NCBI GenBank assembly: GCA_030606285.1
Contig: JAUWGS010000004.1
Coordinates: 113,234 to 177,233, forward strand
Origin: Planctomycetales bacterium
Lineage (GTDB): Bacteria > 4484-113
DNA length: 64,000 nucleotides
Direction of reading: 5' to 3'
This document shows positions 50,319 through 58,373 of the stretch, piece after piece. Numbering within the stretch: position 1 is the stretch's first letter; every line of letters starts with the position of its first letter. The translations under genes and the position numbers were made by a program. The notes under the pieces were generated by a model. That model was not told the origin of the DNA and ran no database searches. It saw nothing but the letters and a program-made list of their open reading frames with translations.

Positions 50319-52359
50319 TATTGGCTCCTCCTTGCTGCCCAGGGAGCTTCGCTGCCCCGCTCCCAGCAGGCTGGTAATATTGTAACCTATCTCGGCCTGC
50401 ACTGCGAAGCCCTCTGTAGGGGCTTACCCGCCTTCGGCGCGAGCGTATAGAGGGGTCAGGGATTAGTTGTTAGGGGTTGGGGATTAGCTAATCCCTATCC
50501 CCTATTCCCTATGTCCTGCGGGCTTTGCCGGCTCAATAATAAATGGCGAATCTGAGTTCGGTGTCTGTGAGGTAGCTGATGGCGGGATGGCCGTTGACCT
50601 CTTTCATCGAACAGTACCATATATGGGCCTCATCTACGCCCTCTACATCCACGGTGACGGGAGTCCGCCAGTTGCTCCCGTCGGCGTCAGTCGCCCGCAC
50701 ATACTTGAGCGATTCGTTGGTGCCATCGAGATAGCTGATGGCGGGGTGTCCGCGGATGACCGCCAGCGAGCAGTGTACCCCCACGTGCCCCTCGCTATCC
50801 AGCGTCAGCGGGGTTCCCTAGGTGTTTCCGTTGGGGTCATTGGCCCGCACATACTTGAGGTCACCGTTGTTCTCATCTTCATAGCAGATGGCCGGATTGC
50901 CGTTCACTATCGCCAGGGAGCTCCAGAAGCGCGCCCAGCCCTCGCTGTCTACGGTCACGGGGTCTCCCCAGGCGGCTCCATCGGCATCCAGGGCTCGCGC
51001 GTAGTGAAGGCTCCGACTCTTGCTATTGTTGTAGCAGATGACCGGCGCGCCGTTTACCACCAGCAGCGACGGACTTTGCGCAAAGCGCGGGCAGGGGAGC
51101 ATTGGGCTTCCCCAGCTTTCGCCGTTGGCATCTAGCGCCCGCACATACAAGAGATAGCTCCCACCGCCCTCATAGGAGCCCTGATACGCGATAGCCGGAT
51201 GGCCGTTTACGATTGCCATGGAGAGACTGTTGTCCCCCTGCCAAGCCATATAAGCGAGCTTCATCGGCGTTCCCCAGGAACTCCCATCGGCGTCGTTCGC
51301 CCGCGCGTACCAGAGCTCTTGTTTATCCCATTCGTAGAAAGCGATGGCCGGATGGCCGTTTACCACCACCAGCGAGTTGTCGTGATAGTTGTGGTCTGTG
51401 GAACAGCTATGCACCAGCACTGGATTTCCCCAGCTCTCCCCGATGGCGTCATTCGCCCGCACGTACGCGTAACTACCACTGCGGTAAAAGCTGATGGCCG
51501 GATGGCCGGTTACCACTTCCAGACAGGTGAATTCGGCCCACGCGTTTAGACCATCAACCGCCACCGCGATGCGCCACGTGCCCGCCGTGACCGTGACGCT
51601 CGCCGTGTCCGTCCCGTTGTGCTCGTCGGTGACGCGCACCTGGGGATCGTAGGCCTCTGCAATGTCGTACGTGTGCTCTGCCGTGGGGACGCTTCCCGAA
51701 TCGTGGTCGTAAACGCCGTCGCCTTCCCAGTCCCACTCGTACTTTGCAATTGGGCCGTCAATGTCGCTTGAGCCGCTCGCGTTGAAGCTCACGTCAAGCG
51801 GCGCATCGCCCTCCATCGGGTCGGCTGTGAGCTCCGCCACCGGCGCATGGTTGGGGACTAACACCACACTGGAAAGCTCTCCGGGCGTCTCGTCAGCGTC
51901 CATTGGCGCGACCGCAATATACGTTCGGGGGCTCAGAACGAGTTCCACGCTGAAAATCTTCCGGTCGTCGCCTTCTGCGAGCGCTACCGGAGCGGTGTCA
52001 ATTTCGGAAGTATCTTCGATGCTCTCAGGATGCGAGGATGCTGCGCGGATGGAATATGCCGCGCACTCAGTTCCATAGTACATCGCAATGGGCGTGATGT
52101 CGGCTATGTCCACTTTGTCATTTTCGGAGCCGTCAATCACCGCCTGGATGGTGTTGCGCTCATCGTCACCCTCGGGCACATCTTCCCCGTAGTGTATTGC
52201 CAGCGGCGTTATGTCTGATATGCCGACAGTTCCGTTCTGGTCGTAATCGCCGAGATTGCGGTACGACCACGTAAGCGTGTACGTCGTATCGTAATGGTCG
52301 GCGAGCGAAAGATCTAGCACCCGGTCGTTGTCGCCGCTCGGCGGTGTCGCCACGGACTT

Positions 52360-52480
52360 GTAGGGGCACAGCATGCTGTGCCCGTCGTCGTCCGCGGATG
52401 AATCGCTGTAGGGCGGCCCTTTATGGGCCGCCGCTGCATCGTCAGATGAATCGCGGCGGGGGGTAAACCCCCGCCCTACA
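52360..52480. repeat. Three REP-like palindromes translated in the lipoprotein gene
   Basis: 52360-52383 (GTAGGGGCACAGCATGCTGT type), 52407-52432 (TGTAGGGCGGCC type) and 52455-52480 (GGCGGGGGG type, inverted) lie one after another in the coding sequence between the N-terminal helix and the dockerin-like module. The reading frame stays open through all three (SVGRGFTPRR, AHKGPPYS, GHSMLCPYKS). Confidence 0.85.
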
Positions 52481-52610
52481 GAAGACGCACGCGCTTCCAA
52501 CGCCTCCCCCAGCGCATCCTTCAACTCCTCAAACAGCGCTTCATCCACTCCCTCCGGGCACTCCATCCCATCAAGCTCCATAAGCGCCTCATCGAGGGTT
52601 TCATCCTCCC

Positions 52611-52714
52611 GGTAGTCCAGCCCCGCCTCGGCGGGTAAACCCTCCATGGCGGGCAAGCCTTCAGGGCTAGTCTTATCTCCCACAGAAGAGCCAGGGCTAA
52701 AGCCGTGGACTACC
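52611..52714. repeat. Bipartite repeat with a nested 36-bp insertion, in frame
   Basis: This is the counterpart of 50153-50220, longer by exactly 36 bp because a second element (CCGCCTCGGCGGG and following, about 52623-52658) sits in the left arm. The addition is 12 codons, so the frame is kept. Confidence 0.8.
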
Positions 52715-52812
52715 GATCCTTTTTTATTACCACAACACGTGCTCATCGTAAGCGCGAACGCGCATATGACGAGTGTGAGTGCAATCACCCGAAGGATGCT
52801 GTTGAATCTCAT

Positions 52813-53046
52813 TTTGGGCTCCTCCTTGCTGGCCAGGGAGCTTCGTTACCCGCCCCCCAGCAGGTTGCGAGTATTGTAGCATCTTATTAATGTAGGGCGG
52901 CCATTTATGGCCGCCGTCTTCTATACCGATTGTAGAACGGCGGGGATGAATCTCCGCCCTACAGGTTCTTCCCCCGGCTACTGGCTATTTACCCGCCATA
53001 GCCTTGGCAGCGGCGTGCCGGCCCCTGGCTACTTGCGGCTATGCCG
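52813..53046. other. Leader of the lipoprotein gene and REP-like spacer
   Basis: The first 70 bp are similar to the region before the paralogue at 48672-50318 (GGCTCCTCCTTGCTGGCC and on), so both genes share promoter and leader. A GGCGGCCAT-type palindrome lies at 52892-52916. 52966-53046 is the downstream spacer of gatB that is duplicated at 48453-48540. Confidence 0.65.
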
Positions 53047-54516
53047 CTACATCCCCAACTGCCGCTTTAGCTCGGCCAGCGCCTCGTCTGGTTTCGCCTT
53101 GCCGCGCGTAAGCTTCATAACCTGTCCCAGCAGTGCGCGCACTGCCTGCTCCTTGCCCCTGCGAATGTCCGCGACAATCTTTTCGTTGTCAGCAATCACT
53201 TGCGCGCAGATGTCCTGCAAGTCGCTTTCCGACACAGCTTGGTCAAATCCCAACTGGCTCACTGCTTCCGCAGCGCTGATGCCGCGCTCAAAGCACAGCT
53301 CGAATACTTCTCTAGCCTGCGTGGAATTCAGCTTGGCTTCCTTGCGTAGCGCCACGATATCCGCGATGTGCTGTGGCATGATGCTACTCTTCGCCTGAGC
53401 GCGGCGCGGACGGTACTCCATCAGCACCCAGTTTGCGCACTCGCGGAACGCGCCGCCAATCTCGTTGCTTGCGAGCAGCAGTCTTAGCGCATCCTCATCC
53501 TCCAGCAGTACCGCGACTTCGTTTTCCCGCAAATCCGTGTTGTCCAGGAAAAACCGCGTAAGCTGCGCGGATCCCGGCGCGAACTGATGCTCTTCACCAT
53601 CCCATTGCAGCGCAAACACCGCATTTTCGTAGCGTTTCCGCGCTTCCGCGAAATCGTCGTCGGTGAGCACCAGCGGCGGCAGATCCGGCTCATCGAAGTA
53701 CCGGTAATCGGCCTGCGTCTCCTTGATGCGCATGGGAACGGTGCGCGCGTTCTCCTCGTCCCAGCGCAGCGTGCAGTGCTGCACTTCCTTGCCCGCGTCG
53801 TAAAGCGCAATCTGGCGTGCAATCTCCGCTTTCAGCGCCTTGCGGATGACGGCAAACGAGTTTAGGTTCTTTATCTCGCACTTGGTGCGAAGTTCGTCGC
53901 TCCCGACAGGTCTCACTGAAATATTGGGCTCGCAGCGGAAGCTGCCCTCTTCCATATTCGCGTCGGACACGCCGAGCTTCCGCAGCACCTGCCGCAATTC
54001 CTCGGCGTACGCGACGGCCTCGGCGGCGCTGCGAAACACCGGCTTGGTGACAATCTCCAGCAGCGGCACGCCCGCGCGGTTGTAGTCCAGCAGGATGCTG
54101 CCGTCGTCCTGGTAAAAAATCTTCGCCGTGTCCTCTTCCAGGTGCGCGCGCTCAAGCTGCGCCGTGCGCATCTCGCCGTCCGCCAGAAACTCCAGCTCGC
54201 CGCCTTCGTTAAGCGGCGTCTGGTACTGCGTAATCTGGTATCCCTTCGGCAGGTCCGGGTAGAAGTAATGCTTGCGCGCGAAAATGCTGTGCCGCGCGGT
54301 GCCGGCCTTCAGCCTTATGCCCAGCATCATCGCCAGCAAGACGCTTTCGCGGTTCAGCACCGGCAACACGCCGGGATGCCCCAGGCACACCGGGCACACG
54401 TAGCGGTTGGCGTCGGCGAGCTCGCGCGTGTTCACCACGGGGCAGTCGCAGTACTGCTTCCGCGCCGTTTTCAGGTGCGCGTGGATTTCGAGCGCAATTA
54501 CCGCTTCGTATTCCAT
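53047..54516 (-). CDS. gatB: Asp-tRNA(Asn)/Glu-tRNA(Gln) amidotransferase subunit B
   Basis: The tRNA-binding and kinase-like subunit of GatCAB, which activates the side-chain carboxyl on misacylated Glu-tRNA(Gln) or Asp-tRNA(Asn). 489 residues: YEAVIALEIHAHLKTARKQY, the Cys pairs in CDCPVV and YVCPVCLGHPGVLPVLN that may bind zinc, then IKNLNSFAVIRKALKAEIAR and the C-terminal YqeY-like helical domain. The ATG overlaps the gatA stop by one base (TGATG in this order on the minus strand). Its 3' end and spacer are duplicated at 48453-48671. Confidence 0.97.
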   Translation of the reverse strand: MEYEAVIALEIHAHLKTARKQYCDCPVVNTRELADANRYVCPVCLGHPGVLPVLNRESVLLAMMLGIRLKAGTARHSIFARKHYFYPDLPKGYQITQYQTPLNEGGELEFLADGEMRTAQLERAHLEEDTAKIFYQDDGSILLDYNRAGVPLLEIVTKPVFRSAAEAVAYAEELRQVLRKLGVSDANMEEGSFRCEPNISVRPVGSDELRTKCEIKNLNSFAVIRKALKAEIARQIALYDAGKEVQHCTLRWDEENARTVPMRIKETQADYRYFDEPDLPPLVLTDDDFAEARKRYENAVFALQWDGEEHQFAPGSAQLTRFFLDNTDLRENEVAVLLEDEDALRLLLASNEIGGAFRECANWVLMEYRPRRAQAKSSIMPQHIADIVALRKEAKLNSTQAREVFELCFERGISAAEAVSQLGFDQAVSESDLQDICAQVIADNEKIVADIRRGKEQAVRALLGQVMKLTRGKAKPDEALAELKRQLGM

Positions 54517-56000
54517 CAGCCTTCGAATCCCGCAAGCTCTTCCGCTACCGGCGGCGGGACGCTGTATCCCGTTCCCGCGTGTTCCTCGTAAAGCCGCGCC
54601 AGCGCCAGCAGCCGCCCGTCGTGCTTCTGCGGCGCTATAAACTGGATGCCGACGGGCATCCCTTCCGCGCTCAATCCCCCCGGCAGCGATATCGCGGGCA
54701 TGGATGTGAGGTTCGCCGTGACCGTGCAGATGTCCGCGGCGTACATCTTCACCGGGTCGTCGATGCGCTCGCCTAACCCGAACGCCGTCGTCGGCGACGT
54801 GGGCAGGAACAGGAAATCCACGTCCTCGAACATTTCCGAAATGCCTTCCGTGATGGCGTGCTGCACGCGCCGCGCCTGGTTGTAGTAAGCCTCGGCGTAT
54901 CCCGCCGACAGCACGTAGGTACCCAGCAGTATCCGCCGTCGCACTTCTTCACCAAAGCCGGGGCTTCTCACCGCGCGGTAATGCTGCTGCAGCGTGCGCG
55001 AAATATCGGCGGGGAAGCCAGCGCCGTAGCGTATGCCGTCGTAGCGCGCCAGGTTCGACGACGCTTCCGCCGGGCAGAGGATGTAGTAGCACGGCAGCAG
55101 CCGCTCCACGCCCGCAAGATCCACCCGCTTCACGCCGCATCCCGCATTCTCCAGCACGCGAATCGCGACTTCGCATGCCACGAGCACCTCTTCCGACATC
55201 AGCTTCGGGTCCATCAACTGGTTGATGACGCCGACGGTGCAGTTCGCAACCGATTCCCGGTCGTTCATCTCCGCGAGATAATTCGCATCCGCAGGCGCCT
55301 GGCTCGTCGCGTCCAGCGCGTCGGGTCGCCCGATTGTATTCATCATAAGCGCGATATCGGTAACGTCGCGCGCCAGCATCCCCACGTGGTCCAGGCTGCT
55401 GGCGAACGCAATCAGCCCGTTGCGGCTGACGTACCCGTACGTGGGCAGAAATCCCACGACGCCGCAGAATCCCGCCGGCTGGCGCACGCTGCCGCCCGTG
55501 TCGGTGCCGAGGCTCACCACGCTTTGCAGCGCCGCAACCGACGCCGCCGAGCCGCCGGAAGAACCGCCGGGCACGCGCGCAAGGTCCCACGGATTGTGCG
55601 TAGGGAAATACGCCGAGTTCTCGGTGGAGCTGCCCATCCCGAATTCGTCCAGGTTGGTCTTCCCCGTAAAATAATTCCCCGCATCGCGCAGCAGTCTCAC
55701 TGCGGTGGCGTCGTAGGGTGGAGCGTATCCTTCGAGAATCCGGCTGCCCGCAGTCGTGGGAAAGTCCGTCGTGGTCAGCAAGTCCTTTATTGAAACCGGC
55801 ACGCCCCACAGCGCTCCGTCGCGCGCGGCAGCGCTTGGTGGTGAAACTCCGTCCTCCGCCAGCTTCAGGAAGCTGCGCACCTTAGGCTCGATGTGCCGCG
55901 CAAAACGCATCTGGAGCGCGTAAAACTCCTCCGGCGCGACCTTTCCCGCAGCGAACTTCGCCATCAGCTCGTGCGCCGTGAGCGTGAGTAGCTCCTTCAA
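54516..56000 (-). CDS. gatA: Asp-tRNA(Asn)/Glu-tRNA(Gln) amidotransferase subunit A
   Basis: The glutaminase subunit of GatCAB. The 494 residues hold an amidase-signature domain with the catalytic lysine in VPVSIKDLLTTTDFPTTAG, GGSSGGSAASVAALQSVVSL and TDTGGSVRQPAGFCGVVGF with the serine pair. The start is TTG 56000 (LKELLTLTAHELMAK), which overlaps the gatC stop as TTGA; the longer frame to 56066 would run through gatC. The unusual start and overlap suggest translational coupling to gatC. Confidence 0.96.
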   Translation of the reverse strand: MKELLTLTAHELMAKFAAGKVAPEEFYALQMRFARHIEPKVRSFLKLAEDGVSPPSAAARDGALWGVPVSIKDLLTTTDFPTTAGSRILEGYAPPYDATAVRLLRDAGNYFTGKTNLDEFGMGSSTENSAYFPTHNPWDLARVPGGSSGGSAASVAALQSVVSLGTDTGGSVRQPAGFCGVVGFLPTYGYVSRNGLIAFASSLDHVGMLARDVTDIALMMNTIGRPDALDATSQAPADANYLAEMNDRESVANCTVGVINQLMDPKLMSEEVLVACEVAIRVLENAGCGVKRVDLAGVERLLPCYYILCPAEASSNLARYDGIRYGAGFPADISRTLQQHYRAVRSPGFGEEVRRRILLGTYVLSAGYAEAYYNQARRVQHAITEGISEMFEDVDFLFLPTSPTTAFGLGERIDDPVKMYAADICTVTANLTSMPAISLPGGLSAEGMPVGIQFIAPQKHDGRLLALARLYEEHAGTGYSVPPPVAEELAGFEG

Positions 56001-56269
56001 ACCTCGCCCTCCTCCAGGTCGCCGATATGCCCCGCGCGAAAACTTCGCGGCATTTCGCCTGCGCACGGCGCGCTTCGCGGCTTATCCGGCGCGGTATCCA
56101 TCCGCTCCTTGGGCACTTGCAGCGGGACTTCGCGGCTTTCGTCGCGCAGCTCCTTTATTGCGTCCACGAACCCCACGAGGTCGGCGAACTTGCGGGCGAA
56201 TTCCTCGCGTTCGCCGGGTGATAGCTCTAGCCGCGCAAGCTGGCAGAGGTGATCGAGCAGCTCCTTCAT
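55997..56269 (-). CDS. gatC: Asp-tRNA(Asn)/Glu-tRNA(Gln) amidotransferase subunit C
   Basis: A 90-residue GatC: DHLCQLARLELSPGEREEFA, DLVGFVDAIKELRDESREVP, then a C-terminal tail that wraps GatA (PREM..-like FRAGHIGDLEEGEV region). GatC stabilises the GatA-GatB complex. It is first in the gatCAB operon. A TATAAT on the minus strand (complement of 56281-56286) lies 11 nt before the ATG, so the leader is very short. Confidence 0.93.
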   Translation of the reverse strand: MKELLDHLCQLARLELSPGEREEFARKFADLVGFVDAIKELRDESREVPLQVPKERMDTAPDKPRSAPCAGEMPRSFRAGHIGDLEEGEV

Positions 56270-56286
56270 CCTGATTGTGTATTATA

Positions 56287-56597
56287 TCAGGCGGTGTGGG
56301 GTAGCGGCTTTCGCCTTCTCTAGAGTACGCGGTGCTAACCAGCGCCGCTCTTCATCTTATGTAGGGGCACGGCATGCCGTGCCCTCCCCCAAGAGTACGC
56401 GGTGTTTACCCGCCGATGTGGAGGGCTGACCAGCGCCGCTCTTGTAGGGGCGATTCACGAATCGCCCTCTTGCCGGGTACGCTGTGCTCACCAGCCCGGC
56501 TCCAAATTCGGTAGTCCAGGGCTTTAGTCCTGGTCTTCTGCGCCAAAGAGCCAGCCCTAAAGGGCTAGACTACCGCGCAGGGCAGAGAATCTTCTGC
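56287..56597. repeat. Cluster of intergenic REP-like repeats before the Gabija-like genes
   Basis: Copies of the motif GAGTACGCGGTGCTAACC/AGCGCCGCTC (from 56323 and 56393), a GTAGGGGCACGGC palindrome (56360-56384), a GTAGGGGCGATTC palindrome (56443-56467) and the bipartite GGTAGTCC...GGACTACC-type unit (56510-56574) follow one another. No gene is seen. Confidence 0.8.
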
Positions 56598-56609
56598 TAC
56601 AATCTGCCT

Positions 56610-56762
56610 ATGAGCGAAGAGAAGTCACCGAAAACCAGCGTCATCTACTGCGGCGACTGCCTGGACGAACTCAAGCGCCTGCCCGACAACTCCATAGACC
56701 TCGTCTACATTGACCCGCGTTTTAACTCTAACGGCTATCAAGATGTATTGAAAAAGAGGTAG
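56610..56762 (+). pseudogene. 5' fragment of a DNA methyltransferase gene
   Basis: Fifty codons: MSEEKSPKTSVIYCGDCLDE, then LKRLPDNSIDLVYIDPRFNS. This is the opening of N4/N6 DNA methyltransferases with the catalytic motif DPPF changed to DPRF; the rest of the gene is missing after residue 42. A TACAAT (56598-56603) lies 6 nt before the ATG, so the fragment keeps an intact leaderless promoter. It ends 6 nt before the OLD nuclease gene and may serve to transcribe it. Confidence 0.75.
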
Positions 56763-56768
56763 CGAAAC

Positions 56769-58373
56769 ATGATACGAGAGCTATTCATTGATAATTACAA
56801 ATGCTTCAGGAATTTCAGATTGCCGCTAAACGAAAAGATGAACATCATCGTTGGCGATAATGAAACAGGTAAATCCACAATACTGGAGGTAATCAACCTT
56901 GCGCTGACGTGCAGGCTCAACGGACGACAGCTAAACTATGAGCTATCACCATACCTGTTCAACGATCAATGCGTCGCCGAATACCTGACAGAGCTTAGAA
57001 ACGGCGGGAATCCGGAATTACCTAGGATCACTATCGAACTCTATTTCGAGGAGAGTGATGAACTCCAGTACCTTCGAGGAACAAACAACTCTAAGAGAGA
57101 AGACAGTTTGGGGCTGAAGGTCGAAGTATATTTTGACGAGGACTACACTGAGGAATACGAGAAGCTTTTGGGTGACCGTGAGCAGATGAGGGCTATTCCA
57201 GTTGAATACTACTGCGTCAAGTGGTATTCGTTTGCTAACAACTACATTACTGCAAGAGGACTACCAGTTGGAGCGTCCTATATTGACGCAGCGGCAGTTC
57301 GGTTATACACGGGCACCGGCTATCACCTACGCAACGTAATCAGTGAATACCTTAATCCTAAAGAGAAGGCCGACCTAGCAGTTGCCTATAGACGTCTAAA
57401 GGAGGAGTTCGCTGATAAACCTCAAATCGCCGTAGTTAACACAAAATTATCCGGATACAAAGGCGTAATAAGCGACAAACCTCTTAATATCTCAATAGAT
57501 GTTTCCCACAAGGCTAACTGGGAAACCAGCCTTGTTCCATACTTGGGTGACCTTCCACTCCAGTTCATTGGCAGAGGGGAGCAGAGCATTATCAAGACAT
57601 TGCTGGCTCTCGAGCGGATGGCAGATAAAACCAAGGTGGTATTGCTGGAAGAACCTGAGAACCACCTTTCGTTCTCCTCTATGCGGAAGCTGGTCAGTAG
57701 GATTAGCAGCAGCCTAGAACGTATACAAATTATTCTCGCGACACACAGTCCGTATGTCCTTAATAAGCTAGGGCTAGAGAACTTGGTTCTCCTATCAGGA
57801 GGTAGGCATAGTTCTCTTGAAGACCTGTCAGTAGAAACGCAGAGCTATTTCAAAAGGTTTCCTGGCTTCGACACGCTCCGGCTCATTCTTGCGAAGCGAG
57901 CAATCCTCGTGGAAGGTCCGTCAGACGAGCTGATTGTACAAAGGGCATATCGCGACGAGCATAATGATCGACTTCCACTTGATAATGGTATTGATGTGAT
58001 AAGTGTAAGAGGACTATCTTTTAAACGTTTCCTAGACATAGCTAAAGAGCTGAGGATTCCTGTTACAGTTGTTACGGATAACGACGGTGATTATGAAAGC
58101 AAAGTCAAGGAAAGATATGCCGCCTATGCTGACTGCCGCAACATAACTGTACTTTCAGACACTGATGACTCTTGTAAGACTCTCGAGAGACAGATCATAA
58201 AGGCCAATGACCACGATACACTCAACGCGATATTTGGAACTAGCTACGAAGACGATAACACTTTAGCGACCTACATGAAAGACCACAAGACTGAATGTGC
58301 GCTAAAAATCTTCGAGTCACAAAAGAAGGTGGAGTATCCGGATTACATTAGGAAGGCCATTGAGGAGCAGTAA
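56769..58373 (+). CDS. OLD-family ATP-dependent nuclease, GajA-like (Gabija defence)
   Basis: A 534-residue protein with an ABC-type ATPase head (Walker A GDNETGKST at 29-37, Walker B VVLLEEPENHL with the signature region before it) and a C-terminal TOPRIM domain (Glu382 in LVEGPSDELIVQ, DNDGD at 437-441). This is the class 2 OLD architecture of GajA, which nicks phage DNA when nucleotide levels fall. The next gene is a UvrD-type helicase, the GajB position, overlapping by 14 nt. Slightly shorter than typical GajA. GC content is clearly lower than in gatCAB, indicating transfer. Confidence 0.88.
   Translation: MIRELFIDNYKCFRNFRLPLNEKMNIIVGDNETGKSTILEVINLALTCRLNGRQLNYELSPYLFNDQCVAEYLTELRNGGNPELPRITIELYFEESDELQYLRGTNNSKREDSLGLKVEVYFDEDYTEEYEKLLGDREQMRAIPVEYYCVKWYSFANNYITARGLPVGASYIDAAAVRLYTGTGYHLRNVISEYLNPKEKADLAVAYRRLKEEFADKPQIAVVNTKLSGYKGVISDKPLNISIDVSHKANWETSLVPYLGDLPLQFIGRGEQSIIKTLLALERMADKTKVVLLEEPENHLSFSSMRKLVSRISSSLERIQIILATHSPYVLNKLGLENLVLLSGGRHSSLEDLSVETQSYFKRFPGFDTLRLILAKRAILVEGPSDELIVQRAYRDEHNDRLPLDNGIDVISVRGLSFKRFLDIAKELRIPVTVVTDNDGDYESKVKERYAAYADCRNITVLSDTDDSCKTLERQIIKANDHDTLNAIFGTSYEDDNTLATYMKDHKTECALKIFESQKKVEYPDYIRKAIEEQ

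Larger units (their letters stand above)
50533..52812 (-). pseudogene. Dockerin-like lipoprotein with repeat propeller, broken by one TAG
   Basis: The signal peptide ends CAFALTMSTC. A linker with VVHGFSPGSS and three more translated palindromes precedes the dockerin-like module (GDYDQNGTVGISDITPLAIH) and a PKD domain (PVAELTADPMEGDAPLDVSF). Then come about eight repeats of roughly 55 residues, with NGHPAISY and LKYVRANDADGxSWGxPV, likely a beta-propeller. At 50820-50818 a TAG stands where other units have Trp (TGG); after it the same frame continues with two more units to 50533. The protein is either shortened at residue 664 or a pseudogene, unless this is a sequencing error. Confidence 0.8.
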
